Both the position numbers and the translations under genes were made by a program. Positions 34,521-44,287 of a DNA stretch of 64,000 nucleotides are shown piece by piece (the stretch's first letter is position 1; the number at the start of each line of letters is the position of its first letter). Location of the stretch: positions 1 to 64,000 of the forward strand of contig NZ_KV880641.1 in assembly GCF_001907695.1 (NCBI RefSeq), read 5' to 3'. Origin of the DNA: Thalassospira sp. TSL5-1. GTDB taxonomy: Bacteria > Pseudomonadota > Alphaproteobacteria > Rhodospirillales > Thalassospiraceae. A model generated the notes under the pieces. The model made no database searches. It was not told where the DNA came from and saw only the letters and a list, made by a program, of their open reading frames with translations.

Positions 34521-35996
34521 CTAGTTTTCGATAGAACAAAGCTCGCGCTGCTGCGGGTAACGGGCAACACAGCCGACTTTAAGCTCGTTCACCCGGCCTT
34601 TTTCCCCCTCGCGGGTCAGTATCGGTATCAGGAAATGATAGGCCTCGACCGGCCAGTCGTAATGGGCGGCGGCCACTTCCATTCCCTCGATGGCCTGCTT
34701 TTTCCGGCCAACCTGTTTTTGCAGTTCCGCCCGTTCCAGGGCCAGTTGGAACGGCAGAATATCGCCTGCCTCGGGCGGGGAGACGAGATCGATATTCTTC
34801 AGTGCCAGATCATATTTTCCCTGATAGGCCCGCAATTTGGAAAACGCATAGCGGGTATAGGCATGATCAGAGGTTTCACCACTCACCGCAGAACGGGCAA
34901 GGGTTTCAAGTTTGCGGAAATTGACCTTGTAGCCTTTCTCGAATTCCGCTTGCTGTAATTCCGAGACCACACGATGGGCCGCAATATAATGATCCAGCAG
35001 GTCGGCATTGCCATCCACGGTACGCATATAAAAGGCATTATTGATGGGACGGCGGCGTTCCATCGGGTATTCGCGTTTCATATAGCCCACCAGGGCCACC
35101 ATACGGTCCTGTGCATCTTCATGGCGGCTGGCAAGCTGGTCCTGAATTTTGCCAATCGCATTGCGAAACTCGCCGATGAATTTATTCCATAACGGACTGT
35201 CGCTATTTGACTGGAACTGGGCGGACAGCTGCTTTTCAAGCTGATTGCGTGTCGACAGATGCAAGCGTTCAAAGCTGTCGTCATATTTGCCGACAATAGC
35301 CAGAAAACGAAGAGATTCTGACGGATTATACCCCGCCTTTGTCATCAGATCGAGGCCGAGAAAGTCGGCTTCCTTTTCAGCCGCCCGGTCCCAGACCGGC
35401 AACAGAATATCGCGCGAAACAATATCGCTGCCATAAAGCTGAAACGATTTGCGAAGCTGGTCATCACCACCCGCGCGCGACACGGCAAAATCCATTGCCG
35501 TCACAAGATAGGGCCGCAAAGACCGCAACAGATTATCCGGCGAATGTTGCAAGGCGACATGGCTGTATTCATGCGCCAGCAAAAACGCCAGCTGGTCTTC
35601 GGATTGCAAATACTGGAAGGCGGAAAAATGAATGTAAATCGCCCCTTCGGGCACGGCCATCGCACCTGGCCCGGCATTTGCCAGCAAATAAACGCGCGCC
35701 TTGGGGGCCCCGGCAGGCGCCCCCTTAATGATGCGATCCAGAACCGATTGGGCATAAGCCTGTAATTCGGGGAAATCGGCAATACCGACCGAAGATGCCA
35801 TCACCTTGATGCGGGCCTTTTTCAAGCCCTCGGCGGTGTCGGTTTTGGCAGCAGGCAGCTTGACACGATCGATATATTTGGCATCGTCCGGAATGCTGGA
35901 CCATAAGGGCAGATTAATACCCGTCTGGTTGGTAACGCACCCTGCCAAAAACAGCATCGCCGCACCAGGCAATGCCCATTTGAATTTTTTCATCAT
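34521..35996 (-). CDS. M48-family metalloprotease lipoprotein with helical-repeat C-terminus
   Basis: A 491-residue lipoprotein: leader with lipobox LAGC (Cys20), then an M48 peptidase domain with zinc motif HEYSH (142-146) and the third ligand in AEKEADFLGLDLM, and after about residue 290 a helical region that looks like TPR repeats. This resembles BepA-like periplasmic proteases that act on outer-membrane assembly. ATG codons at 35996 and 35993 both fit the AGGGA upstream. It follows the SH3-like gene by 10 bases and precedes the CHASE2 gene, forming an envelope operon. Confidence 0.9.
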   Translation of the reverse strand: MMKKFKWALPGAAMLFLAGCVTNQTGINLPLWSSIPDDAKYIDRVKLPAAKTDTAEGLKKARIKVMASSVGIADFPELQAYAQSVLDRIIKGAPAGAPKARVYLLANAGPGAMAVPEGAIYIHFSAFQYLQSEDQLAFLLAHEYSHVALQHSPDNLLRSLRPYLVTAMDFAVSRAGGDDQLRKSFQLYGSDIVSRDILLPVWDRAAEKEADFLGLDLMTKAGYNPSESLRFLAIVGKYDDSFERLHLSTRNQLEKQLSAQFQSNSDSPLWNKFIGEFRNAIGKIQDQLASRHEDAQDRMVALVGYMKREYPMERRRPINNAFYMRTVDGNADLLDHYIAAHRVVSELQQAEFEKGYKVNFRKLETLARSAVSGETSDHAYTRYAFSKLRAYQGKYDLALKNIDLVSPPEAGDILPFQLALERAELQKQVGRKKQAIEGMEVAAAHYDWPVEAYHFLIPILTREGEKGRVNELKVGCVARYPQQRELCSIEN

Positions 35997-36005
35997 GTCC
36001 CTGCC

Positions 36006-36461
36006 CTATTTCTTGCGACAGGTCGAACGACCGCCTGCACCCCGTCCGGTATTCCCCAGTGCCCGGGTCACATCGGCATCACAAAAAACCTCGATCACGC
36101 CGTCATAGGCGGAAATCCAGACTTCGTTGCCATCAACCCAGTAATCACCCGGCTGATTGTCCAAGCGAATATGGTGCATCCGCCCGGCGGAAACTTCAGT
36201 ACCGATATACTCCACCTCGGCCGGAAATTCGCTACCGGGAATGGATTTGACCATATTGCGATTGCGCCCTGGCGCATCATACAGGTCCACATCCAGCATC
36301 GGCATTTGAACTTCGACGGCAGAACGGACGCTTCCCGCAGCATAAGCCGGTACAGAAAGGCAAAAAATGCCCCCGACGAAACAGGCCACAGCCGCCCCAA
36401 ATTTCATCTTGGCACGCAATACGCGCCCACCCGGCAGAAAACCGGTAACAGATTTATTCAT
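36006..36461 (-). CDS. secreted SH3-like domain protein
   Basis: A 151-residue exported protein: basic start, leader (AAVACFVGGIFCLSVPAYA), then an SH3-type module with the strand pattern MLDVDLYDAPGRNRNMVKSIP, VEYIGTE, MHHIRLD and YWVDGNEVWISAYD, ending in a short basic tail with two Cys. Such domains bind peptides or glycan in the envelope. The ATG at 36461 has GGGGGAC upstream; the frame opens at a TTG four codons earlier. It is the first gene of the SH3-M48-CHASE2 operon. Confidence 0.8.
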   Translation of the reverse strand: MNKSVTGFLPGGRVLRAKMKFGAAVACFVGGIFCLSVPAYAAGSVRSAVEVQMPMLDVDLYDAPGRNRNMVKSIPGSEFPAEVEYIGTEVSAGRMHHIRLDNQPGDYWVDGNEVWISAYDGVIEVFCDADVTRALGNTGRGAGGRSTCRKK

Positions 36462-36478
36462 GCAGTCCCCCAAATCCT

Positions 36479-36504
36479 AAGGCCGCAGTCCCAAATGCGG
36501 CCTT
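36479..36504 (-). terminator. possible terminator between TPR glycosyltransferase and SH3-like gene
   Basis: AAGGCCGCA and TGCGGCCTT form a 9-bp stem with an 8-base loop. On the minus strand only TT follows, so it may be a weak or Rho-aided terminator. Confidence 0.45.
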
Positions 36505-36561
36505 CTTCAATTTTTGCATCAATTTTTGACTATTTCATACTATCCGTTCGCAGAGTTCTCC

Positions 36562-38214
36562 CTAACCATTAGGCGTGGCTATTCCCCGCGTTTTCCGTGC
36601 TACCAGCAGGTTCTCAAAATCCTGTTTCAGGGCGGCAAAAGGGGCATCCCAGTTATTGGGCTGTTGCTGGCGATAGATGCGCATGGTGGGGTACCAGGGG
36701 CTGTCGGCCCGATCCACCATCCAGCGCCAGTCGGTGGTGAAAAGCTGCAACATCCAGACCGGCAGCCCCAGGGCCCCGGCAAGATGGGCTGGCGCGCTAT
36801 CGATGGTGACAATCAGGTCCATTTCAGCCATCAGGGCGGCGCTGTCGCCAAAATCACCAATCCGGTCGCCCAGATCGTGAATAAAGGCCGAGGCCCCCAA
36901 GCGGGCAATATCGGCGCGGCGATCATCAATCTGGAAACTGAAAAAGGCCGCGCCGGGAAGCCCCATCAATCCCATGAATTTTTCCAGCGGGCAGGAGCGA
37001 TCCCGCGGGTTCAGTTTGCCCGCCCAAATAATGCCAACCTTTAATACGACATCCCCCGCAATACCGCTCAGCGCCATTTTGCGCGGCGGCGTGATATAGG
37101 GGCTGGCAGACGCCTGAAACAGTTCCTGCGCACCGATATTAAGCAGATAAGGCAAACTAAGAAGCGGGGCATGAAGGTCAAATTTTGGCGGTCTGACGCC
37201 CTTTTCAATCACCTGGCCCACCCCGGGCACGGTTTGCATAATGCCCAGCATTTCCTTGCGGCATTCCACAATCACATGGGCAGCCCTTTTGGCCACCAGC
37301 GGAATGAAACGGGCAAACTGGATCATATCGCCAAAGCCCTGTTCAGCACGCAAAAGCAGGGTTTTGCCCCGCAAATCCGCTTTGCCATCCCATTCCACCG
37401 CATCGGGAAGCGGGCGTATGGGGTTATCAGCCAGACGGCGACGGACCTCGTAGGCTTTCCAGCCCGCTTCATAATGGCCTAGTGCCAGATAAGCCAGCGA
37501 GCGGTCCCACAGGGCCTCGGTATAATCGGGGTCGATGGCGAGTGCCTTGTCAAAATATTCTATCGCCTCGGCAAAGCGGTTAAGGTCACGATAAACCAGC
37601 CCGGCATTAAACAGGTGGGATTTGTCATGATCATCGCGCGCCAGCGATTGCTCATGGGCCTGGCGGGCTTCGTCAAAGCGCATCATTTCGCGCAGGCAAT
37701 TGCCCATATTGGACCAAAGCCCGGCATTATCGGGCCGCAAGGCAGCAGAGCGACGATAGGCCACCATCGCCGCATCGAACTGTTTGGTGCGGCGCAGGGC
37801 CACACCCAGATTGTTCAAAATATCAGGCTGGTCCGGGCGGGTACGCAAAATCGCACCATAGAGGGTAATCGCTTCCTCCAGCCGGCCGGCACGATGCGCG
37901 GCCACGGCACGGGCAAACAGATTATCGCCCGCCGCACCGGTACGATGCACCGTCAATTTACGCGGAGGAGGAGACGTTGGGGTTGCCACTGCATCGGGCA
38001 CCGGGGCTGCGTTCTCGTGATCAGACGATGGCACGGACAATGGCACAGGCGATGGTATCGCGCCATTTTCTCCAGGCGGAGGATTGGCCGCAGATGTCGA
38101 TGCCGTAGCCTCAATATCTAATGCACCTGATGCACCAGACGAACCAGACGAACCACCAGCCGACTTCACCTGATCCCGCATAAGCTTGCGGGCCTTTGAT
38201 TTAGATTTCGCCAT
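36562..38214 (-). CDS. TPR-containing glycosyltransferase-family protein
   Basis: A 550-residue cytoplasmic protein. A basic start (KSKSKARKLMRDQVK) is followed by a low-complexity Ala/Ser/Pro linker of about 75 residues, then four to five TPR repeats (about 100-260, e.g. AVAAHRAGRLEEAITLYGAILRTRP and NLGVALRRTKQFDAAMVAYRRSAALRPDN), and a C-terminal heptosyltransferase-like half (LLLRAEQGFGDMIQFARFIP; LIVTIDSAPAHLAGALGLPVWML). Related proteins add sugars to proteins or surface glycans. The ATG at 38214 follows GGGGA; the frame opens 45 codons earlier. The acceptor is unknown. Confidence 0.87.
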   Translation of the reverse strand: MAKSKSKARKLMRDQVKSAGGSSGSSGASGALDIEATASTSAANPPPGENGAIPSPVPLSVPSSDHENAAPVPDAVATPTSPPPRKLTVHRTGAAGDNLFARAVAAHRAGRLEEAITLYGAILRTRPDQPDILNNLGVALRRTKQFDAAMVAYRRSAALRPDNAGLWSNMGNCLREMMRFDEARQAHEQSLARDDHDKSHLFNAGLVYRDLNRFAEAIEYFDKALAIDPDYTEALWDRSLAYLALGHYEAGWKAYEVRRRLADNPIRPLPDAVEWDGKADLRGKTLLLRAEQGFGDMIQFARFIPLVAKRAAHVIVECRKEMLGIMQTVPGVGQVIEKGVRPPKFDLHAPLLSLPYLLNIGAQELFQASASPYITPPRKMALSGIAGDVVLKVGIIWAGKLNPRDRSCPLEKFMGLMGLPGAAFFSFQIDDRRADIARLGASAFIHDLGDRIGDFGDSAALMAEMDLIVTIDSAPAHLAGALGLPVWMLQLFTTDWRWMVDRADSPWYPTMRIYRQQQPNNWDAPFAALKQDFENLLVARKTRGIATPNG

Positions 38215-38696
38215 TCCCCAATTCCCCGTCACACCGGTGCCCCGGCTTCCCCCATCGATTTTCAACCGGGACAAAATACCCGGTCTGGCGCGCAACGCAA
38301 ACGGGATAACAAGACAAAAAGCACTGTACCGATTCGCCCGCACCAACACACCAGGTCGGTTTTGCCGAATAAGTATCGGTGCAGAGCCTGAATTTCAGGG
38401 CAAAATCGCCCCAGAGCCGCCTTTCAAACTATTTTCGGAAAGTTCGTTTTAAACAGTTCAGTTATTTGAGGCCTTCGGATAGCCTTATTCACAAGGGTGA
38501 GAGAATATGCAACTGGCGCGCGATCCGAAAGGATGCGACTTGCCTGTTCGCAGGCCGGTTTGACGACTGGCAAACACAAAAGCCCCGACAACAGGGGCAA
38601 CAAAAAAAGGGACCCCGGAAGGCAGGTCTGAACCGGAAAAAAACAACCGGCATGATCTGATACCGGCCGGGAGGAAACAAAAACAGATAAGGCTTA
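38215..38696. other. divergent intergenic region before the chemoreceptor
   Basis: About 480 bases without a supported gene; it must hold promoters for the TPR glycosyltransferase and the chemoreceptor. A GCCCC-GACAACA-GGGGC hairpin lies near 38582-38600; on the minus strand it is followed by TTTTGTGTTT, and on the plus strand by an A run. I see no gene that it would end. Confidence 0.4.
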
Positions 38697-40373
38697 ATGG
38701 ACCGGGAGACATCTATGGCCGCAAAGGGAAAGTCCGGCGCATCTGTCGGACGTAAAGTGATTGTGGTGCTTGTCGCATTGCTGGTAGTGGGATTTGCCGC
38801 AATGATGAGCATCCAGGCGGTATCGCAGCGCGATGCCATGATCGATTTGATGTATCGTGAATCCGTCAAAAAAACCGAAATGCTGTCCACTGCCGTTCAG
38901 GCGGGCTTCATTGCGATGGATGCCAATTCGATTGAAAAGGAATTTCGCAAGCTGTCAGACAGCGCAGACAGTGAATTGGCCAGCTTGCAAACCAACATGC
39001 CGGATGGCACCAATATTGCCCAGTTCCAAGCCGAAAACATGCAGACCTATGACCTGAAGGCTCTGATCGAACCGCACCTGCCCAAATTGGAAAATAAGGA
39101 AGTTGTCAGCTTTGTCACTGATGGCGCGGTAATTGTGGCCGCCCCAATTACCAAATATTCCAAACGCAAGGACGAAGACGTTTATCGCGGCATGCTGTTG
39201 ACCGCCTGGAGCCTGGAAAATGTCCGGGCATCGGTAACAAAAGCGGTGGTCATGCAGTTGGCCCTCGCGGCAATCATTCTGATTGTTTTACTTGGGGCGA
39301 CATGGTTTGTTCTGCGCGGTCAGATCCTGATCCCCTTGCGTAAAATAAATGCGGTCATGACCGAACTGGCACATGGCAACCTGCAAATTGACATTCCCGG
39401 CCTGCAACGCCGCGATGAAATTGGCGAAATGGCCGGATCGGTCGAAGTATTCAAGAAAAATGCCATCCGTGTCAGCCAGTTGGACCGCGAACGCGAAAAT
39501 GAACGCCAGCGCGCCGAACAGCAACGCCAGGAGGCAATGCACAGCCTGGCCGGGCGGTTTGAACATACGGTTCTGGGTGTGGTCGACGGCGTTTCGGGGG
39601 CATCCAACGAAATGCAGCAGGTGGCACAAAGCATGGTGGCAGCCGTCCACCAGAACGAAGCCGGGTCACAAGCCGTGGTCGCCGCCGTAGACCAGGCCAA
39701 CCGCAGTGTTGAAACCGTGGCCAATGCTGCCGAGGAACTGGCACGTTCTATCCAGGAAATCAGCACGCGGGTAAATGACACCTCCAACATTACCGAACGT
39801 GCTGCAACCGAAGCCAACCGTGCCAACGAAATGGTGCAGGGCCTTGATGTTTCGGCACAAAAGGTGGGTGAAGTGGTGCAAATCATTCAGGCCATTGCCG
39901 AACAAACCAACCTTTTGGCCCTGAATGCCACCATCGAAGCCGCCCGTGCGGGCGATGCCGGCAAGGGTTTTGCCGTGGTTGCCAACGAGGTTAAAAACCT
40001 TGCCAACCAGACAGCCCGCGCGACCGAGGATATTTCCGCCCAGATTTCGGGCATCCAAGGCTCGACACAGGATACTGTTAGCGCCATTGACGGCATCACC
40101 CGCATTATCCATGACCTAAATGAAATTTCGGCCGAGGTTGCCGCTGCCGTGCAACAACAGGGCAGTGCGACCAACGAAATTTCCAACTCCGTCCAGCAGG
40201 CCGTGAGCAGCACCCAGGAAGTCACCGCCCATATCCGGGAAATGCAGGATGCCGCCAGCCAGACCGGGCAGGCCGCGCGGCAGGTTCTGGATGCGTCGGA
40301 AAAACTGGGCTCGCAATCGGGCACGTTGCGCAGCGAGGTCAGCAATTTCCTGCGCGATGTACGCGAAAGCTGA
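38697..40373 (+). CDS. methyl-accepting chemotaxis protein
   Basis: A 558-residue chemoreceptor: helix at about 22-43, a periplasmic sensor of about 135 residues (single-Cache-like), second helix at about 180-205, a HAMP domain, and a signalling hairpin whose tip is [42 protein letters not shown]. It has no C-terminal methylation-enzyme tether pentapeptide. It would steer flagellar motion through CheA/CheW. An ATG six codons later (38715) has a better GGGAG upstream and could be the start. A terminator follows. The ligand is unknown. Confidence 0.93.
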   Translation: MDRETSMAAKGKSGASVGRKVIVVLVALLVVGFAAMMSIQAVSQRDAMIDLMYRESVKKTEMLSTAVQAGFIAMDANSIEKEFRKLSDSADSELASLQTNMPDGTNIAQFQAENMQTYDLKALIEPHLPKLENKEVVSFVTDGAVIVAAPITKYSKRKDEDVYRGMLLTAWSLENVRASVTKAVVMQLALAAIILIVLLGATWFVLRGQILIPLRKINAVMTELAHGNLQIDIPGLQRRDEIGEMAGSVEVFKKNAIRVSQLDRERENERQRAEQQRQEAMHSLAGRFEHTVLGVVDGVSGASNEMQQVAQSMVAAVHQNEAGSQAVVAAVDQANRSVETVANAAEELARSIQEISTRVNDTSNITERAATEANRANEMVQGLDVSAQKVGEVVQIIQAIAEQTNLLALNATIEAARAGDAGKGFAVVANEVKNLANQTARATEDISAQISGIQGSTQDTVSAIDGITRIIHDLNEISAEVAAAVQQQGSATNEISNSVQQAVSSTQEVTAHIREMQDAASQTGQAARQVLDASEKLGSQSGTLRSEVSNFLRDVRES

Positions 40374-40409
40374 CCGTTACCCGCAAAACAGCCGGTAACA
40401 AACACAATT

Positions 40410-40440
40410 AAAGGCACCCTGGATAAAACGGGGTGCCTTT
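40410..40440. terminator. terminator after the chemoreceptor
   Basis: AAAGGCACCC (40410-40419) and GGGTGCCTTT (40431-40440), a 10-bp perfect stem; symmetric and usable for the converging GNAT gene as well. Confidence 0.85.
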
Positions 40441-40490
40441 AAACATTCAGCATACGATTGGCAAAATACAAGGCAACCGCCCCAAAAGCG

Positions 40491-40928
40491 TTAGCGCAAG
40501 GGCGGATGCGTTGCAGCGGCATCGTTGATGCGCATCATCAAGGTTTCATCAAGTTCGACATAGCCCAGCTTTCGATAAACCGGCTGCATGTCCCGGGTGG
40601 CAAGCAACCAGCGGCGCACACGTTGCATATCCGGGTGCTCATGCAGGGCGGCAACCAGTTTCAGGGCAATGCCGCGACGGCGATAATGCTCATCAACAAA
40701 AACATCCGCGACATACCCCACAGCGATGTTGTCGGTAACAACGCGGGCAAAACCAACCTGTCGTCCGTCGCAAAAGGCACTGGCGCACAGCGACTTTTGC
40801 ACCGCATTTTCAAATTCACCGCGTGAACGGTTCATGGCCCAGTAAGCCTTGCCGATAAAGCCGTAGCAGTAATCAATATCGACACGATCCCGGTCGCAGG
40901 TGATTTCGATCTGAGAAGCATTTTCCAT
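40491..40928 (-). CDS. GNAT-family N-acetyltransferase
   Basis: A 145-residue acetyl-CoA-dependent transferase. The coenzyme A loop is seen in VADVFVDEHYRRRGIALKLVAAL (about 70-92), and PVYRKLGYVELDE is the usual C-terminal strand. Length is normal. The start ATG at 40928 follows AGGACAG. It lies between the chemoreceptor and ubiB and is likely monocistronic. The substrate cannot be read from the sequence. Confidence 0.9.
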   Translation of the reverse strand: MENASQIEITCDRDRVDIDYCYGFIGKAYWAMNRSRGEFENAVQKSLCASAFCDGRQVGFARVVTDNIAVGYVADVFVDEHYRRRGIALKLVAALHEHPDMQRVRRWLLATRDMQPVYRKLGYVELDETLMMRINDAAATHPPLR

Positions 40929-40985
40929 AAAGCTGTCCTGTACCTGTTTTTAGACGGCACATAAAACCCACTTTACGCACACGCC

Positions 40986-42533
40986 CTATTTCAAAACCAG
41001 CGCCACCGCAAGACCAATAACTGCCGCCCATAACAGCAGGCCATTTAGGGGTACGCCCCCCCCCTTGCCACGGCGGCGCATGGACGCCACCGTATCAGGA
41101 TGCAGTTTCAGGCCCTGTTCGGTTAACACTCCCGATGCGCGTTCTGCCGCCTCAATCACACGGGGAAGACGGCGCAACATGCTGCCCGCCTGGCGGGTGG
41201 CCTCGGCTATTTTGGCTTCGGGGCCCAAATTATCGCGCATCCATTCTTCGATTAACGGGCGCGACAGGTTCCACATATTTTCATTGGGATTAAGAATACG
41301 CGACAACCCTTCGGCCACAATCATGGTTTTTTGCAGCATCAAAAGCTGGGGCTGAGTTTCCATGCCAAAGGTTTCCGTAACCTGAAACAACTGGCCCAGC
41401 AAACGCCCAACCGAAATATCGGCCAGTTCCTTGCCCAAAATCGGCTCGCCAATCGACCGGCACACCTGCTGGAAATTTTCAAGCGACTGATGGCGCGGCA
41501 CATAACCGGCCTCAAAATGGATTTCGGCCACCCGGCGATAATCACGGGTCAAAAAGCCCAGCAGCATTTCGGCCAGATAAAGCCGTGTTTGCCGGTCCAC
41601 CCGGCCCATAATGCCGAAATCAACCACGCTGACACGGCCGCTATCATCGACAAAAAGGTTGCCCGGGTGCATATCGGCATGAAAAAAACCGTCGCGGAAA
41701 ACCTGCTGGAAAAAAGCAGCCGCCGCCTTTGCCAGCAATTCGGTGCGATTGATGCCCATATTATCGAGCGCCTCGACATTGTCGATACGCACACCACGCA
41801 CCCGTTCCATTGTCAGAACATGCTGGGCAGTCCGTTCCCAATCAATTTCCGGGATATAATAGGTCGGATCATCCTGGAAGTTTTCGCGAAATTCTGATGC
41901 GGCTGCCGCCTCGAAGCGAAAATCCATTTCCATTTTAACGCTGTCTTCCAGCGTTTTGATGGTTTCAACCGGTTTTAGGCGGCGCAAACGCGGTTGCGTC
42001 CATTCAACAATTTCCGCAACCCAGTAAAACAGGTCCAGATCCCGGCCAAAACGCCTTTCGATATCGGGGCGCAGCACCTTAACCGCAACCTCGCGACCAT
42101 CAGGTGTTGTGGCGAAATGCACCTGCGCAATCGAGGCGGCGGCCACCGGTTTTTCGTCAAATTCGGCAAACAGATCGGCAAAGGGTGCCTCAAGTTGCCG
42201 GGAAATCAGACGTTTGGCAATGTCAGCTGAAAAAGGCGGCAACCGGTCCTGAAGCGAGGAAAGGTCCGTTGCGACATCCTCGCCAATCAGATCAGCACGG
42301 GTGGCAAGGGTTTGCCCCAGCTTGATAAAGGCCGGGCCCAGTTCCTCGAGCGCACGGGCCAGCCTTTTGCCCGGTGGCAGGCTGGAGCCCCCCGAAAACG
42401 GGGCCGTTAACCGGGCCAGGGCCGCCAGAAATTTACCGCCCGGCACCAGATCAAGCGGAAATAGGGCATCATGCCGCGCCAAAGTTCGCGCCATGCCGAT
42501 CAGGCGGAAACTGTTACGAACAAAGCGAATCAT
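40986..42533 (-). CDS. ubiB: UbiB-family atypical kinase for ubiquinone biosynthesis
   Basis: A 515-residue ADCK/UbiB protein, needed for ubiquinone synthesis or lipid handling. It has the family KxGQ segment (AFIKLGQTLATRADLI), the Ala-rich loop AAASIAQVHFA in place of a Gly-rich loop, the lysine in VAVKVLRP, the catalytic FHADMHPGNLF and the metal-binding DFGIMG. Two hydrophobic segments at the C-terminus (residues about 490-512) anchor it to the membrane. It follows ubiE by 12 bases on the same strand, as in many Alphaproteobacteria. Confidence 0.94.
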   Translation of the reverse strand: MIRFVRNSFRLIGMARTLARHDALFPLDLVPGGKFLAALARLTAPFSGGSSLPPGKRLARALEELGPAFIKLGQTLATRADLIGEDVATDLSSLQDRLPPFSADIAKRLISRQLEAPFADLFAEFDEKPVAAASIAQVHFATTPDGREVAVKVLRPDIERRFGRDLDLFYWVAEIVEWTQPRLRRLKPVETIKTLEDSVKMEMDFRFEAAAASEFRENFQDDPTYYIPEIDWERTAQHVLTMERVRGVRIDNVEALDNMGINRTELLAKAAAAFFQQVFRDGFFHADMHPGNLFVDDSGRVSVVDFGIMGRVDRQTRLYLAEMLLGFLTRDYRRVAEIHFEAGYVPRHQSLENFQQVCRSIGEPILGKELADISVGRLLGQLFQVTETFGMETQPQLLMLQKTMIVAEGLSRILNPNENMWNLSRPLIEEWMRDNLGPEAKIAEATRQAGSMLRRLPRVIEAAERASGVLTEQGLKLHPDTVASMRRRGKGGGVPLNGLLLWAAVIGLAVALVLK

Positions 42534-42545
42534 TTGACCAAAACC

Positions 42546-43319
42546 TCAGATTCGCCAGCCGGAATGAATGGCGGCAATTCCGCCGGACAAATTACGATAG
42601 CGCACCCGGCCAAAGCCCGCTTCGCGGATCATGCTGGCAAAAGTTTCCTGGTCAGGAAACTGGCGAATACTTTCGGCCAGATACTGGTAAGCTTCACGGT
42701 TGCCCGCAACAAACCGGCCAATTTCAGGCAGCAGCTTGAACGAATAGAGATCATAAATTTTATCAAAGCCCGGCACGACAACCTTGGAAAATTCAAGGCA
42801 CAGGAACCGCCCGCCCGGTTTGAGCACCCGGTAGGCTTCGTTCAAGGCTTCCTGAATGCGGGTAACATTGCGAATGCCAAAGGCAATGGTATAGGCATCC
42901 ATCGACTGATCGGGCAGCGGCAATTTCTGCGCATCGCCCACCATCCAGTCGATATTTTTAAGCAGGCCATGATTGGCCGCACGGTCCCGACCCACATGCA
43001 ACATTTCATAATTGATGTCACACACCGTAACGGCACCACCGCCATTTTTCAGGAACCGAAAGGCAATATCGCCCGTGCCACCGGCCACATCGATCAGGTG
43101 CATGTCGGGGCGCGGTTTGAGTTCATTGATAAAACTGTCTTTCCACAAGCGATGGATGCCACCGCTCATCAGATCGTTCATCACATCATATTTGGACGCG
43201 ACCGTGTCAAACACCTCGCGCACCATGGATGCCTTTTGGTTTTCCGGCACATCGCGGAAACCAAAGTGGGTTGTTTTTTCGCCGGTTTCGCCCGCGGCTG
43301 GGCCTTGATGCTTGCTCAT
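42546..43319 (-). CDS. ubiE: ubiquinone/menaquinone biosynthesis C-methyltransferase
   Basis: A 257-residue SAM methyltransferase for the C-2 methylation step. Motifs: [25 protein letters not shown] (family signature 1), [16 protein letters not shown] (SAM loop) and [19 protein letters not shown] (signature 2). The ATG at 43319 is chosen; the frame opens with TTG at 43340 without a good ribosome site. It is the first gene of the ubiE-ubiB operon and diverges from trpF. Confidence 0.95.
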   Translation of the reverse strand: MSKHQGPAAGETGEKTTHFGFRDVPENQKASMVREVFDTVASKYDVMNDLMSGGIHRLWKDSFINELKPRPDMHLIDVAGGTGDIAFRFLKNGGGAVTVCDINYEMLHVGRDRAANHGLLKNIDWMVGDAQKLPLPDQSMDAYTIAFGIRNVTRIQEALNEAYRVLKPGGRFLCLEFSKVVVPGFDKIYDLYSFKLLPEIGRFVAGNREAYQYLAESIRQFPDQETFASMIREAGFGRVRYRNLSGGIAAIHSGWRI

Positions 43320-43460
43320 GGCGGGAAAATAGCGCAGCAACCGCCCGCCCGCCAGTGTAAAGCAGCAGTTTTTAGAAATATCCTGTTGAAGGGCGGATGT
43401 TTCTGCTAAGGAAAAATAACGTTACCTTGCTACATAAAATCATCACAAACAGGATCTGCC

Positions 43461-44105
43461 ATGAGCTGTATGGTCAAAATATGCGGAATCAATAGCGAAG
43501 ACGCTGTTATTGCAGCCATGAGTGCCGGGGCGGATGCCCTGGGTTATGTATTTTTCCCACCCAGCCCCCGGCACATTTCCCTAAAAGGTGCCGCCACCCT
43601 GACCGAACGTGTGCCCGACAGTATTTTGAAAGTTGGCCTGTTTGTCGATGCGGGCAATGAAGCCATCGCCAATGCGGTAAAGGCCGGCCACTTGGACGTG
43701 ATCCAGCTTCATGGCAGCGAAACACCAGACCGTGTCAAAGAAGTGCAGGATGTTTTGGGCCTGCGCGTGATGAAGGCAATTTCCGTTAGCACCGCAGAAG
43801 ACCTGGACCGCGCGGCTGAAACCTATGACGGCGTGGCCGACTTCCTGCTGTTTGATGCCAAACCGCCCAAAGACAGCACCCTGCCCGGCGGCAATGCCGT
43901 TAGCTTTGACTGGACGCTTCTGGCCGGGCGCGACTGGCAAAGCAACTGGATGCTGGCAGGCGGCCTTGATCCCAATAATGTGGCCGAAGCGGTTGAAATT
44001 TCCAAGGCGCCGTGGGTCGATGTTTCATCCGGGGTGGAACGCACCCGCGGCGTGAAGGATGCGCGCAAGATCAATGCCTTCATCCGGGCAGCCAAAGGAT
44101 ATTGA
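43461..44105 (+). CDS. trpF: phosphoribosylanthranilate isomerase
   Basis: A 214-residue TIM-barrel enzyme, third step of tryptophan synthesis. VKICGINSEDAVIAAMSAGADALGYVFFPPSPRHI carries the catalytic Cys and GADALG turn, IQLHGSE the central strand and LAGGLDPNNVAEAV the phosphate site, with DVSSGVERTRGVKD near the end. The ATG at 43461 follows AGGATC. It is not followed by trpB or trpA; its own terminator shows it stands alone here, with trpE(G) about 1.4 kb further on. Confidence 0.95.
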   Translation: MSCMVKICGINSEDAVIAAMSAGADALGYVFFPPSPRHISLKGAATLTERVPDSILKVGLFVDAGNEAIANAVKAGHLDVIQLHGSETPDRVKEVQDVLGLRVMKAISVSTAEDLDRAAETYDGVADFLLFDAKPPKDSTLPGGNAVSFDWTLLAGRDWQSNWMLAGGLDPNNVAEAVEISKAPWVDVSSGVERTRGVKDARKINAFIRAAKGY

Positions 44106-44119
44106 TGGCCAAAGCAGAT

Positions 44120-44162
44120 AAAACCGCCCCTTGACCTGCAGATGTCCGGGGGCGGTTTTTTG
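44120..44162 (+). terminator. intrinsic terminator after trpF
   Basis: CCGCCCC (44124-44130) and GGGGCGG (44149-44155) flanked by AAAA and TTTTTT. Confidence 0.88.
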
Positions 44163-44287
44163 TTGATATCATCCCGCGATGATTGCGATCATTAATAAAT
44201 TATTGTTTTCTCAAGTAACCACTTCCATCCTGACATCCTGATCGCATTTTTGATGCGGCATCAATGCCATAGACGGAGCCTTGCTGC

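Noticed and set aside
38582-38600. Terminator or small RNA hairpin in the gap before the chemoreceptor
   Set aside because: A 5-bp GC stem with T-rich sequence on the minus strand, but no gene or promoter to go with it could be shown.
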